This document shows positions 53,477 through 64,000 of a stretch of 64,000 nucleotides of DNA, piece by piece. A program made the position numbers and the translations under genes. Origin of the DNA: Asterias amurensis (taxonomy: Eukaryota > Echinodermata > Asteroidea > Forcipulatida > Asteriidae); the NCBI RefSeq assembly GCF_032118995.1, contig NC_092650.1, positions 18,781,501-18,845,500 of the forward strand, read 5' to 3'. How positions within the stretch are numbered: the first letter of the stretch is position 1; every line of letters starts with the position of its first letter. The notes under the pieces were generated by a model that saw only the letters and a program-made list of their open reading frames with translations, searched no databases and had not been told where the DNA came from.

Positions 53477-56400
53477 ATGAGAGCTCGTCTTAAAATGCCA
53501 GTAGTCTTTGCCACCTTTCTGATTATCATCTCGCTGTATGTATACATCCATGAGATTGGATTCAGCCAAGCCACAGTTTCCGACAGCCACGAGTCGAGTT
53601 TCTTCTCTCTTTCCTCGGTCAGGAGGTTCTTCACCACACAACTCACCGTCCCGGAAAATGTCAGAACTTTAGGAACACTGAATTCTACCGACGGCTGCCG
53701 ACGATTGTGGCTGGCGGGACAGTCGCTTTGGTTTGATTACAAGTTCAACGCAAGCCTGAGTCCGGTGTGGACGCGGCACAATAAAAAATTAACTCCAGTG
53801 ATCAGTTCATGGTGGAAGGTGGGTAGTTTCTGAATGTAAAAGTCATTACGGGGTCATTAGGGTATGGTTTTGAACCCTGACAGTTAGGGCTGGTTATTAC
53901 ATGTAGGCCTGGGCGATTAGTCGCACCTCAAATAGTCGCGAATTTGGCACTACTCTCGAATAATTTTTCATTCCCAAGATGCAATGCAGCATGTTGATTG
54001 CCACAGGGACATTATAGCAAAGTTCAAAGTAGGTGAAAAATGGCAGTCGCGACTCGACTAAGCAATCAATAGTTACAACTTCGACACTAGTCAGTCACAC
54101 TAGTCGCCCAGGCCTACTGGGGCCAATTTCATAGAGCTGCTTAAGCAAAAAAATTGCTTAAGCACGAAAATAGCTCCCTTATTTTACACATGTTACTGGC
54201 CAAAATGTCATGCCATATACATTGCTTATGACTAGTATTTAGCTGTTGTTTACTTAGCATAACAATTGAGTGGAGTCTTGGCCGGTAATCTGATTTTACT
54301 AAGCAATGAACTTTTTGCTTAAGCAAAATTTTTTGCTTAAGCAGCTCTATGAAATTGGGCCCTGGTTATTGTACCTGTGTCTTCTAGCAAGATACATTAA
54401 TCTGCTTCGTTTATAATGACAACAGCTCGGAAGGTATACCACTACACCACCTAGACTACCCTACCATCCCTACTGTTGCCATCTTTATAACAAGTACGTT
54501 TTTGATGAAAATGAAACAAAATTTGTTCGGGGTCATTACCAATGTGTGACCTTACCGTAAGATATTGACAAAATAGGGACACTGCCAACATAGGGCTAGA
54601 TAGCTCAGTTGGTAGAGCGCCTGGCACGTTAATCCGGAGGTCGTTGGTTCAAATCCCACTCTAGTAAATTTGTTGTTCAACCCCAGATATCGTAGAATAA
54701 AACCATAAATCCTTTGTTATTTTTCAGACGCTGCAAACAAACAAACTCACTAGCGTCCCTGATGTTATAAACGAAGCACTGAAGGTTATCAGCGACGAGG
54801 ACCCGTACTGGGTGAGGGACTTGTCCAGATGTCTGCGATGTGCTGTGGTAGGCAACTCTGGGAATCTACGCGGCAGTCAGTATGGCCAACTGATTGATTC
54901 GCATGACTATGTCTTCAGGTAGGTGGTGGTAGTTTGATAAAAATAAATACACAGAGACACGGTTCGTTTGAGTGGGGAGCACCTGTGGATAGGGCGCCTT
55001 CAGACCATTCAACCTCTGCTGGGGTCGAAATGTCAGGCCATTAACTTTTTTTGCAGTAGTAAATACAATTTACTACATAAATACTATAGGGCCTTGTTGC
55101 ACAAGGCAACTTTTACGGCCAACTTGAAGGCAACCTACTGCAGTGCATGCTACATGATCACTGCTGTAGCACAGTAGTCATTATTTAAACGATGTCTTAC
55201 GATTCCCAAGAAAAATGTGACTCACTCTGTGAAAATGAGTCAGATGTCGCCCGGTGCATTATTAAGTTATGGACAGTTTAATGTGGAAAATATAAAAACA
55301 AAAATGTTTTGGTTAACCTTCAGAAGACTTACTTTTAGGCAATAAAGCTATGAATACAACAATTTTGTGATCATACTTATGTCTTACTTGTATCCTTTTG
55401 CGCAAAATGGTAGTTTAAAACAACACTTTACTTGTAATTTGTTTTTCACAAAAAATGATGTACATGTATTGGCTAATTTCAAACGGGAGTAACTCAGCAA
55501 CGCGATGCACCCCAAAGCTTAAACATATACCAAATTACTGCTGCTGGTGTGTTCTTTCCAGCCATGCATATAACTCAATTTTTGAAATTGTCAACATCTG
55601 ACTCATTTTCACAGAGCGGGTCACAAATATGTAAACATTGAACTGTATGTAAATGGCTTTTCTTCTTTGAGAACTGGTTGCCTGTAAATTGTCTCATGTA
55701 CCATGACCTTTATTAGAGCATGATACACTGTACTCAAGGCGCATTCTACGGCAGGTTTTTGAATTTGTCGAACTATGTGACCGATTTATGGAACACTATA
55801 TAAGGGAAACAAGGGGTGTAGTAGGCAGCCACTGCCAGACACTGGGGCAAATCCCTTCTCTTAGTGAAAAAGTGTAACTGGGTTCTTTGTGCATGACACA
55901 TCACACAGGACCCATTGCTTTCGGAGCAATGGTTGCTAAGTGTCTTGCTTAACCCTCTAGTCCCTGCACCGCCCGAGTTTGCTGAAAATATATTTAGTTT
56001 TTTTCTCAATTGTTGCAGTAAATTACAAGAATCAGAGTTCAAATATCAAGGGATAGCCAAGGCTTATTAGTGACATACATTTTTTTGTCCTTTTCGCTTA
56101 TATTCGTCACTTGAATAGGCCTGAAGATAACATATTATTTCAAGTTCAGAAGTGATACACGTAAGTCTGTAGGGAACAGTAAGTGCCACTCATAAATGGC
56201 TTTCTGTAGTTTTTATGATGATTACATTTTATACGGTGAAAATGAACACAATAATTTTCAAGGCTTTTTATGTCTGGGGCAATGCTTATACTGATAATTG
56301 CTAATGAGTTAGTTTTCGACAATCTCATCATGATGAAAGACAATTTCATTTTTGTTTAAAAATGAACGTTTTGTTGCTAAGACTAAGAGCTAAATTATTT

Positions 56401-58501
56401 CATCATCATTAGCGTTGAAATTTTACAAGTCAACTGTGAAGGGGAGGAATAAATAATGATCTATAAACCATTGTCATTGACTTGACCTACTTCCACTAAT
56501 GACTATTGAGTTTTAATTTGAGGTTCCCCTTTCTTTTTCTAATAATAATAATAATAATAATACTAATAATACATGTAGTAGGTATTTGATATGCGCTAAA
56601 TCAATCTTTACAGATGTTCAAGGCGCAAGCAGAGACAATGTAAACACAAAAATACAAGTACATATCCAGTGAATGCTAAACAACCAATAATAATAACACC
56701 ATTTAAAAACAAAAACAATGGGAAGAAATCAGAGGAGGGAAACCACAACAAGACCTGCAGCATTGAGCCAACACAAGGTAGCAAGGTTTCCTTCTACCGC
56801 ATGTTACATTGTATCGCTTTTGGCACCTGGGCGGTCAATTGGTTAAAAGGTTAAGTCCAGGGCTCAATTTCAAGCTCAAGCTCTTAAGCAGAAATACTGC
56901 TTGACAAATTTCTTTGCTAAGCAAAAATTGAATGGGCACCAGTCACAATAAAAAGTTAAACGTAAAGTAATTTTGGCTGGTAACCTGCGGTACTTTTCTG
57001 TGTTTAGCGACTTTTTTTTCGGCAATATCTAAAGAAGAAACGTGACTATCTTATTTGAAATAAAATTTTCACAGGTTAGTCTTTTCTGTAAAATATCTAC
57101 ATTTATATTGGCTTAAAACAATCAAACAGTTAAAAAAAAAAAAAAAAAAATTGAACTTTGCCTTAAAGACAATGTTTCTTATTCGTGTCCTTCCCAATGG
57201 CAGAATCAACAAGGCTCCTACAAAAGATTTCATCTCAGATGTAGGCTCGAAGGAAACCCATCGCTTCACATATCCAGAGAGCTTCATGGCACCGGGGCCC
57301 GATGCCAACTTTGTGCTGATGGACTTTAAGCTGCTGGATGTTGCATGGCTGACCAGCGCACTAACCAACGGCACCGTAACAAGGTACTGTATCAAGGCTC
57401 AAATTTATTTTACCAAAAATTCTCCACGAGACACTTTGATTGAAAAGTGTGTTTCGTCAACTGACTCTGCGGTAGTACAGTTAATTACGATCCTATATAA
57501 GCGAAGGTAGTAGTCCCAGCCAATTTTCTATATTTCTGGGAGGGCACATCTTTTTTGATGACAGTTTTTTTTTTAACTTTTGCCACTCCCTAGACGGCCT
57601 GTGCTTGTTTTATTGTTTTGCTTGTCCGAAGAATTAAAATAAATAAATCAAATAAAATATCCTCCGCCCAGGTAGTATTTAAAAAGCAGGACAGTTCTTT
57701 TCAGAACTCAGAGAGTCTCCCAAACAATCCGATAATGTACTCTGTGGTAGTAGAATAAAGACACTCTAAGAACAAACTCAACCTGGCAAACAGATCACAC
57801 ATGGTGTTACAGCAATAATATTCATTCTCAAAGGTTTTAATGTAGTGACAACACAGCACACACAGGTACATTAGTGTAACCAATTTAAACTTTGTGATGT
57901 TTTAAAAAAATTTTTGCAGAACGTACATGAACGTCAAGAAAACCATTAACGTCACCAAATCAAAGGTAAGCCAGGATGGCGACAAATCCATTATACTCAA
58001 ATTATAAAAACGAGCTCAAGAAAATTCTTAAGTTATCTGCTAGTTTAAAAATGTCTACAAGCCTGCCTCAATAAAAAACAAATAGTCAAATGCCACCTTG
58101 CTACAAAAGCAATTTCTAAGGAAGCATAGATTGTGTGCTTCTTGTTTGCTTTCTCCTATTTTTATTTGTTGCTTTTTACTTTTAAATATTTTATGAAATG
58201 AATTACTTCATTTATTTACAATTTTTGTCTCTTTTCTCTTACCTTGTTTCCCTCACCTGTCTTTTTTGGCTAGGTCTGTTTGTTTAATGTATTTCTATTT
58301 CTTGATGGCATCTTTTGGTGTCGTTTTTACTGTTAGGACCCCAATGGCATTATTGGCTTTTTGGGGCGATCCTTGGATAATTTTTTGCCTGTTTTTCTTC
58401 TTCTTGTTTTCTACTTTTGTTTGTTTGATTTCATTGTTTAACCTCATGTAATGTATGTAAATTTTGTTATGTTATTGCTGTATTTTATCTATCAATCAAT
58501 T

Positions 58502-58560
<59 letters not shown>

Positions 58561-59235
58561 GTTCTGGTAGATCTAATTTCATTATCCGATTTCCGTTTTC
58601 AGGTGATGATCTACAATCCGTCCTTAATGCATCACATTCACACAGAGTGGATGGAGAAACACGGCCGGTACCCATCAACAGGGAACCTGGCAATGTTCTT
58701 TGCTCTTCAAATTTGTGATGAGGTTCGTAAAAACGTTTTATCAATCCTAGAAATGTTTACTAGTTATGATATTTTTCATACTTTAGTCTGTTTTCCAATT
58801 TGTTTGCCTTTGGATAAATCAGAATAAATTGTGATTTAAATAGCCTGTAAGAGCCTACACCATGTGTACATTTAGATCAGTCCTTGTTTTCTATAAAATA
58901 TTCCTACTTTTTTTCCAAGGACCAAATATCTCGACTGACAACAGTTTAAAAACATTTTTTATTTGAATTTGAATCTAATTAAATCTTGCAATCTGTCCTA
59001 AATTGATGTTTGATTTTCCTCTATTTTTGGCGTTCAACTCCCTTTCTATCAGGTGAACCTGTTCGGCTACGGGGCAAACTCCAATGGCAACTGGGATCAC
59101 TACTGGCAGAAGGACGACGGCTCGCACAACTCATTCTTCAAGAAGACCGGCGTACATGACAGCGACTTCGAACGTTTAATCATGATGAGCCTCCAGAGCG
59201 CTGGCAAAATCAAAATATACGCCGGGGTCAGATGA
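53477..59235 (+). CDS. ST3GAL1/2: ST3Gal I/II-type beta-galactoside alpha-2,3-sialyltransferase
   Basis: Six coding exons join in frame: 53477-53818 (exon begins at acceptor 53340), 54728-54918, 57204-57383, 57920-57965, 58603-58722 and 59053-59235 (TGA), giving 353 aa. It is a type II Golgi protein with a transmembrane anchor at about residues 8-24 and a stem to about 115. Sialylmotif L begins [17 protein letters not shown] (C152) and continues to the YVFRINKAPT region. Motif S holds RYPSTG (275-280) and C291. Motif III is HYW (309-311), and motif VS is H328xxxxE333 in [10 protein letters not shown]152 and C291 would form the conserved disulfide. Family members transfer sialic acid from CMP-Neu5Ac to Gal-beta-1,3-GalNAc. 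The donor after exon 5 (GTTCGT) is weak but phase fits. A 5'UTR exon upstream is implied. Confidence 0.94.
53903..54117. mobile_element. MITE with GTAGGCCTGGGCGA ends
   Basis: GTAGGCCTGGGCGATTAGTC and CTAGTCGCCCAGGCCTAC are inverted ends in sialyltransferase intron 1. The interior is rich in AGTCGCGA words. Confidence 0.8.
54118..54362. mobile_element. MITE, 'GGGCCCAATTTCATAGAGCTGC' family, well preserved
   Basis: GGGGCCAATTTCATAGAGCT and CAGCTCTATGAAATTGGGCC are inverted ends; subterminal TTGCTTAAGCA words pair on both sides. It directly abuts the preceding MITE. Confidence 0.85.
54575..54690 (+). mobile_element. tRNA-derived SINE (best preserved copy)
   Basis: TAGCTCAGTTGGTAGAGC (A box and D arm) and GGTTCAAATCCC (B box) are intact. 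The anticodon loop reads ACGTTAA, giving GTT, so the head may come from a tRNA-Asn-like gene. The acceptor stem does not pair fully and the anticodon stem has a mismatch. A second copy at 4655-4800 shares flanking sequence (GCCAACATAGG and TAAATTTGT), which marks it as a repeat rather than a working tRNA gene. Confidence 0.7.
55217..55624. mobile_element. MITE with GTGACCCGCT..ATGAGTCAGATG ends, copy 2
   Basis: It matches 38551-38991 through nearly its whole length in the same orientation. The right end AGAGCGGGTCAC pairs with the left GTGACTCACTCT. Confidence 0.8.
56540..56640 (-). mobile_element. LINE 3' tail (reverse orientation) with (AAT)n
   Basis: On the minus strand TTGCGCCTTGAACATCTGTA leads into GCGCATATCAAATACC and an (ATT)n tract, the standard layout of the CR1/L2-like tails in this window. 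Confidence 0.55.
58436..58560 (+). repeat. (TCAA)n microsatellite after a LINE-like tail
   Basis: About 14 TCAA/TCAAT units at 58490-58559 follow TGTTATGTTATTGCTGTATT. The tract ends about 40 bp before the acceptor of sialyltransferase exon 5, close to its branch-point region. Confidence 0.8.
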
Positions 59236-59460
59236 TCGCTCCTGAGTCATCAACAACAACAACAACAACAATACAACAACAACAAGGACAAAAACAATAA
59301 CAACAACAACAACAAAGACAAAAACAAGAACAAAAGGTATTGTATAATGAAGGGAATCTACATGTATGCCGAGGTCAAATGATTACTCCTGAATCATCAT
59401 CAACATCAACAACACAAACAACAACAACAACAAAGGATGATGACAAAAGCAAAAAAAATG
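59212..59460 (+). repeat. Duplicated stop-codon region plus (CAA)n in the 3'UTR
   Basis: The stop region (GGGGTCAGATGATCGCTCCT, then GAGTCATCAACAACAAC) recurs as GAGGTCAAATGATTACTCCT, then GAATCATCATCAACATC near 59370. A fainter third copy lies near 59470 (GTCGAGGGAAGTCTAATCATC). CAA repeats link the units. Confidence 0.75.
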
Positions 59461-59582
59461 TTTGTAGGTCGAGGGAAGTCTAATCATCCGAAGGGAGCCA
59501 GCTACCTTGTAATTTTTTTTAATTTGTTTGGAGTCACTTCACTAGAGGGGGAAAATTACGTTTGGATGCATTGCGCTATATA

Positions 59583-59730
59583 GACCCCTTACATTGGTCG
59601 CCATCTTTGATGAAACGTGCACGCAAGAAGGGCTATCATTGGCCGAGAGTCATGCGCAGCGCGTGTACGTGTGATTGGTTCCATTGTTTGTCATCAAAGA
59701 TGGTGGTCATTGACTTCATGTGCGAAGCCA
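59583..59730. repeat. Inverted repeat GTCGCCATCTTTGATGA
   Basis: GGTCGCCATCTTTGATGAAA on the left pairs with TCATCAAAGATGGTGGTC on the right, around a centre with GCGC-rich words. It is probably a MITE. Confidence 0.6.
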
Positions 59731-61659
59731 TCCATTGACATGGCTATCCAAAATATGGATGCTTGATTAATTTTTTGTGAGATGTTGTGTTGCCATAAGT
59801 GACAGATTTTAACGAATCAAGTTGTGAAACTCATTTGTTAAAATTTGGTCAATGTATCAAACATTTATATTTCTACCGAGAACAGTTTTCTCGTAAACCA
59901 GTTAACAACCGGTAGTCCTGTTAACATGCCAACGTTTTCTGTGCCAGATATTGGATGATGTGCACATCCATTGTTTAATCCATTGTTTAATAAGGTTAGC
60001 TTGCCTGGACTTACCATTGTGTTGCATGTTCTCTCCGTGCAACGCTTCGTTTTTCCCATGTAAAGAGGGACAGTGTACTGGAATTCACGCTCATAATCTC
60101 CCTTTTCTAGGGAGTTATTGTGGATTACAGACCAATTGTTTGGGGTACAAAAGAGAACTACATGTATTAGGATTACACAGAAACATCAGAAACCCTGGCA
60201 CTAAGTGCTTGAACCAGAGAAAAACTTGTTTTCTGTCTTTTTTTTTTTTTTTTTACCTTGTTTATTTTTTTCACATACACTCAAGCTTTATGAAGCCTGT
60301 GAACTTACACATTCCAATGAAAAGGGTGAATATCCCACAAGTACTTTAATTAAATGCATGTTAAAGAAATTTATTATAACAATAGTACAGATAATTCCGT
60401 AAATTTTATTCAAATTAAAAATACATAATATCTTAATTTTAAATCTCCGCTTTAATCTTGCCACATTTATAAAGTTTTTTTTTCTTCCCGTTATTGAAGC
60501 TAACAGGAATCAACTGTTTATGAGGGGGTGATTAAATTTTTGATGGGAGTTTCGGTTGAATAGTGCCCTTTCAGGTTTTGTTTCTTTCATATGTGTACCA
60601 AATAGAATTTAAACCGTAAATGAAAAATGATTTAATTTGAATCAAATTCAAATTAAATTGTTCTCTTTGAAAGCCAAAGTTACCAAAGATTTTGGATTAG
60701 TACTAAATGCATAGCTGTATGCATCTCTCAAAAAATTCACATATTTTTACTTCTCAAAAGGTCAATCAATAGACCCTATGCCCAACACACAACGCACTTA
60801 CCCTTGCGTCCCCTGTCCGTCATTTCGTGTGTCAAAACATGCACAAAAGGATTGGACCCCCCCCAAAAGGCAGAAACGGTCGAAGCGCACTGTTCAGAGG
60901 TGCATTTACACGTGTACCATCCTTCGACACACAATATGGCAGACAGGAGACCTGTGTGTATATAATGCGCTGTGGTTGTGAAATGTTCGTATTGAAAACC
61001 AAATTTGTTTAGCCAACCCTCGAGTTACTGGATGCAACTATGCTGTTTAGTACTAGAATCTGCTTAGCACAGAAAAGTCTTGCTTAGCAGGAACTGCTCA
61101 CGGGCCATGGTCTTACACAAGTTTGAGTACACTACAGTTGGGCTTTTCCAACTATTGTTGTAGCAAAGAGCAAGGACCAGGGGTGGATTTGACTAGTCCT
61201 AACTCTTTGTGAAATCAACCCCTGTTCCCATTTTTCTGGTTCTGTTAACTTGGGTTTTCTGCACTTATGGTCCAAATTGTGGTGCTAGTCTTGTAAGAGA
61301 GACAGTGCTTTTAGTAATATCAAGTTGGTGTGAGTACAAGAAAAACCTTGCTAACTTGTGAAATTACGTTTATAAGCATCAATTTTCTGCTATCCATTTT
61401 TTTTTTTTTGCTTAGGGTAAGAAGAGCCATGAAATCAGGCCAGATTTTGAGCTTAGCATAAAGCTGTAACAGCAGTTTATTTTGAACATTTTCTTTCAAT
61501 GTAGCAATTTCATTCTGTACATTAATCAGTAGTCTTTCTTTTGCTGTGTACAAAGCTTTAAAATTTATCGCAAGTTCCCTTAGCCAGCCATATAACTCTG
61601 GGGAATTTGCACTGGCCTCCGGGTGTTTTATTAGCATTTACCAGCAGACCAGTGTTTAT

Positions 61660-61871
61660 GGGTGCGTTTGTTTAGCTTCCCTGGGTCGACCCTGATCTGT
61701 CCCTGGTGCAGTCAAATAGCTTTGACGTCATTCCAGGGGCTCAAAGAGTCAGCCCCCAATGCCCTGCTTGTGGAGTGGGTCACTAGGGGGTGACCCAAGG
61801 TGCATGCTGTTACCTTGAGAGTGCGAGTGAGCACTTCTGGGTCGACCCAGGGAAGCTAATAGAACGGACCC
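61660..61871. mobile_element. MITE with GGGTSCGTT..TTAGCTTCCCTGGGTCGACC ends
   Basis: GGGTGCGTTTGTTTAGCTTC and the complement of GAAGCTAATAGAACGGACCC are inverted, continuing with a perfect CCTGGGTCGACCC / GGGTCGACCCAGG match. No clean target duplication was found. Confidence 0.8.
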
Positions 61872-61894
61872 AATGAGCGAGTGCTGCCTGATAG

Positions 61895-62083
61895 GCCAAA
61901 TTTCATGAAGCATGTAAGCACAAAAACTTGCTTAGCACCCAAATTACTTGTTTTCTTTAGCAAAAAATAAGTTACCAGCCAGAACACCATTGCTGCGTCT
62001 GGTGCCCCCATCATTTCTTGCTCAGCCAAAAAATTTGCCAAGCAGAGTTTTCTGCTGAACTGCTTTATGAAATTGGGACCTGG
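61895..62083. mobile_element. MITE, 'TTTCATGAAGCATGTAAGCAC' subfamily
   Basis: CAAATTTCATGAAGC and GCTTTATGAAATTGG are inverted ends. The interior TTGCTTAGCA/TGCCAAGCAGA words match 51173-51570. Confidence 0.7.
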
Positions 62084-62268
62084 TGATTGATAGTTTAATT
62101 TAGCCTACCTCATATCCATAAGGTTTTTCTTCACAATATTTTAGCACCCAATAGACTTGTATTATGCTGCTACAATCTTGGTCATGTTCCCGTATCCAAT
62201 ATTCCTAATATCTATCGAGGGAACAAATGGAACCAGACTATTTTTTCTTACAGCCATTGTTTGGTCAC

Positions 62269-62551
62269 AATAGACCTTTCTTTTGTTGATAAACAAACCG
62301 CCTTGGTTGTTATGGTTGGCCGAATGTTAGTAAAGCACTAAACAGATGTTTAACAAAATTCAACATTTTCTTCAAATTTTCCATAAAATAAAATACCTCT
62401 TATAATAAGTTGTTTTGTTTTAAACAAAATAAACAAAGTTGAATACATTGTTACCAAAAACTTTTCTTGATTTGCACTTATGGCTTCTCATAGTTTTCCA
62501 ATCTGGGTTGGCAAAAACTTTGGCTGTGATGTTGCAAAAGAAAGGTCTATG
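62269..62551. mobile_element. MITE with AATAGACCTTTCTTTTG ends
   Basis: AATAGACCTTTCTTTTG and CAAAAGAAAGGTCTAT are inverted ends about 280 bp apart. The terminal ATAGACCTT is shared with 577-735. Confidence 0.75.
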
Positions 62552-62934
62552 ATTTGGATTGGAGAAAATATAAAGATGGACGCCTCATGATAAAGGTTTT
62601 TTGTTTGCCTCAATCGAGGCTTTTTGCTGTGCCTTTTGTTTATGCACGGTACTTGTATTTATTGGTTTTATGACGGATGTAGATAATGATATGTATACCG
62701 ATGCTTTTAAATTTTTATTGTGCAATCAAAATAGTAGCGAGTTGATCAATTACGTTTGTTTATAAATTATTATTAGTACTACAGCATTTAATTTGTTAAT
62801 TGTTTATAATATTCATATAGATGAATGCTTATGAATATTTGTTGGAGTTTATCTGGTTCTTCTGATCAGTAGCTGTGTTTTTATGTTAAAATCACCTCCA
62901 ATCACCTTACAAAACAAAATCATTGATGCATCTA

Positions 62935-63240
62935 GATGTCTTGCATCTGCAGATTGTGTCAGAAATCTAGTGGGTAGTTGACCACCGAGTTGTCCACCGC
63001 CGTATCCTACTAGAACCATCTCTACTCAAACATTTGTCAAAAGAGAATTTCACATGATGCTACCTCAAACCTCACCAGACTATACTCCCACCATGCAAAG
63101 TTTCAAATCCTACTGATGTCTTGCATCTGCAGATTGTGTCAGAAATCTAGTGGGTAGTTGACCACAGAGTTGTCAAACGCCGTATCCTACTAGAACCAAC
63201 CCTACTCAAAAGAGAACTTCACATGAAAGTTTCAAATCCT
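62935..63240 (+). repeat. 180-bp direct duplication
   Basis: GATGTCTTGCATCTGCAGAT, then CTAGTGGGTAGTTGACCAC begins at 62935 and again at 63115. Both end in AAAGTTTCAAATCCTACTGAT. The second unit is shorter by internal deletion. Confidence 0.9.
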
Positions 63241-63267
63241 ACTGATCACATATAGCTGCAGTCTTCT

Positions 63268-63640
63268 TTAAAGGCAGTGAACAGTATTGGTAATTACTCA
63301 AAATAATCATTAGCATAAAACCTTACTTAGTAACGAGTAATGGGGAGAGGTTGAGTGAGAAACGGCTCCCTCTGAAGTGACGTAGTTTTCAAGAAAGAAG
63401 TGATTTTCCACGAATTTGATTTCGAGACCTCAGATTTAGAGTTTGAAGTCTCGAAATCAATCATCTGACAGCACACAACTTCGTGTGACAAGGGTGTTTT
63501 TTTCTTTCATTATTATCCGGCAACTTCGGCGACCGATTGAGCTAAAATTTTCACAGTTTAGCTATGTTGTGCGTATGTTGAGATACATGAACTGTGAATG
63601 CTAGTCTTTGACAATAACCAAAAGTATCCAGTGTTTTTAA
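63268..63640. mobile_element. TTAA-type MITE, inverted copy 10
   Basis: It starts TTAAAGGCAGTGAACAGTAT, reads the 385-bp family in reverse (GGCTCCCTCTGAAGTGACGT, TTTCGAGACCTCAGATTTAG), and ends AGTATCCAGTGTTTTTAA with a diverged terminus. Confidence 0.85.
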
Positions 63641-64000
63641 ATATTAGATTTAGAAAGGAGGACCGTTTTCTTTTCCTTTGGGGTCAAGTTTAAGTTGGAT
63701 TTATTTTATCAAAATATCTGACAATAATTTACATTAGGTTTAGTTTCACATGCCAAATATTGTAATCCGCTCACATTTTGTGCTTTTATGTGTTGAAATT
63801 TGTATGAAATGTTATGTTTATTTCAAAATTATGTGTCAACAACTTTATAATGCCAGCTTTTAATATGATTTAATTAGCTTTTAATTAAGTGATCATTGTG
63901 TTTTATAACACTAGTCCCTGTACATTAAATGAATTGAATCGTTTGAAACGTTCTGTATTTAAAAATATTTTATTGTAAGTTGAGTTAGCACTTCCACCAG

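Larger units (their letters stand above)
59236..64000. other. 3'UTR of the sialyltransferase gene and downstream DNA
   Basis: The 3'UTR starts with (CAA)n-rich DNA and duplicated stop-region sequence (59245-59460). No further coding exon was recognised. The rest holds inverted-repeat elements (59583-59730, 61660-61871, 61895-62083, 62269-62551), a short copy of the CACAAAGAGTTAGGAC palindrome (61181-61221), a 180-bp direct duplication (62935-63240) and a TTAA MITE (63268-63640). The stretches 59960-61180 and 62560-62930 show nothing I can name. Confidence 0.5.

Noticed and set aside
54601..54676. Possible functional tRNA-Asn gene
   Set aside because: A and B boxes are good, but the acceptor stem and anticodon stem do not pair fully, base 33 is not T, and the copy shares flanking sequence with 4655-4800, so it is a SINE head.
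61320..61637. Minus-strand 105-aa frame (NSPELYGWLRELAINF...)
   Set aside because: It has protein-like composition, but no splice context, no recognised family and no adjacent matching exon; it sits beside MITEs.
1..64000. CRISPR arrays, operons, prophage or other prokaryotic systems
   Set aside because: Direct repeats here are minisatellites or transposons; genes have spliceosomal introns, so the window is eukaryotic.

Overview
This window looks like animal nuclear DNA from an echinoderm, probably a sea star. The reasons are long AT-rich introns with GT-AG borders, deuterostome-type orthologues, and many small inverted-repeat transposons (MITEs), tRNA-derived SINEs and LINE 3' tails. The species assignment is inference from gene content and repeat style. 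No bacterial operons, CRISPR arrays, rRNA genes or functional tRNA genes were seen.

Four host genes can be supported. (1) 3867-5274 (+): the last three coding exons of a single-pass membrane protein with a cytoplasmic tail carrying two PPxY motifs; its 5' exons are not identified. (2) 10205-23400 (+): a complete six-exon nuclear poly(A)-binding protein gene (PABPN1, 233 aa). (3) 26228-30021 (-): a complete four-exon TRAPPC2L gene (138 aa), lying tail-to-tail with PABPN1. (4) 53477-59235 (+): a complete six-exon ST3Gal I/II-type sialyltransferase (353 aa). PABPN1 acts in nuclear mRNA polyadenylation. TRAPPC2L (vesicle tethering) and the sialyltransferase (Golgi glycan capping) both belong to the secretory pathway. 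The PABPN1-TRAPPC2L convergent pair matches the PABPN1L-TRAPPC2L pair on human 16q24.3, so it is probably an old deuterostome linkage.

The most striking feature is a 5.6-kb DNA transposon (10492-16101) in PABPN1 intron 1, inserted antisense. It has perfect 24-bp inverted repeats, three 11-bp subterminal repeats at each end and a perfect 8-bp target-site duplication. Its coding region is open once one intron is removed. Joining 14876-14516 to 14155-11220 gives a 1098-aa protein with an N-terminal basic nuclear-localisation-like motif, 14 decapeptide Pro/Gln-rich repeats, a long coiled coil, an RNase H-like DD(E) core with a CxxH motif, and a C-terminal Tudor/chromo-barrel-like segment. I cannot place it in a named superfamily; an unusual hAT-related lineage is my best guess.

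The rest is mostly non-coding and repeat-rich. Several MITE families end in TTAA plus AAGG-type termini. Others have 8-bp, 9-bp or 5-bp duplications. One TTAA palindrome is interrupted by a MULE-like MITE. The 23-kb interval 30183-53340 contains no supported protein-coding gene, but it may be a 5'UTR intron of the sialyltransferase gene, because a non-coding exon with a strong donor begins next to the TRAPPC2L promoter.
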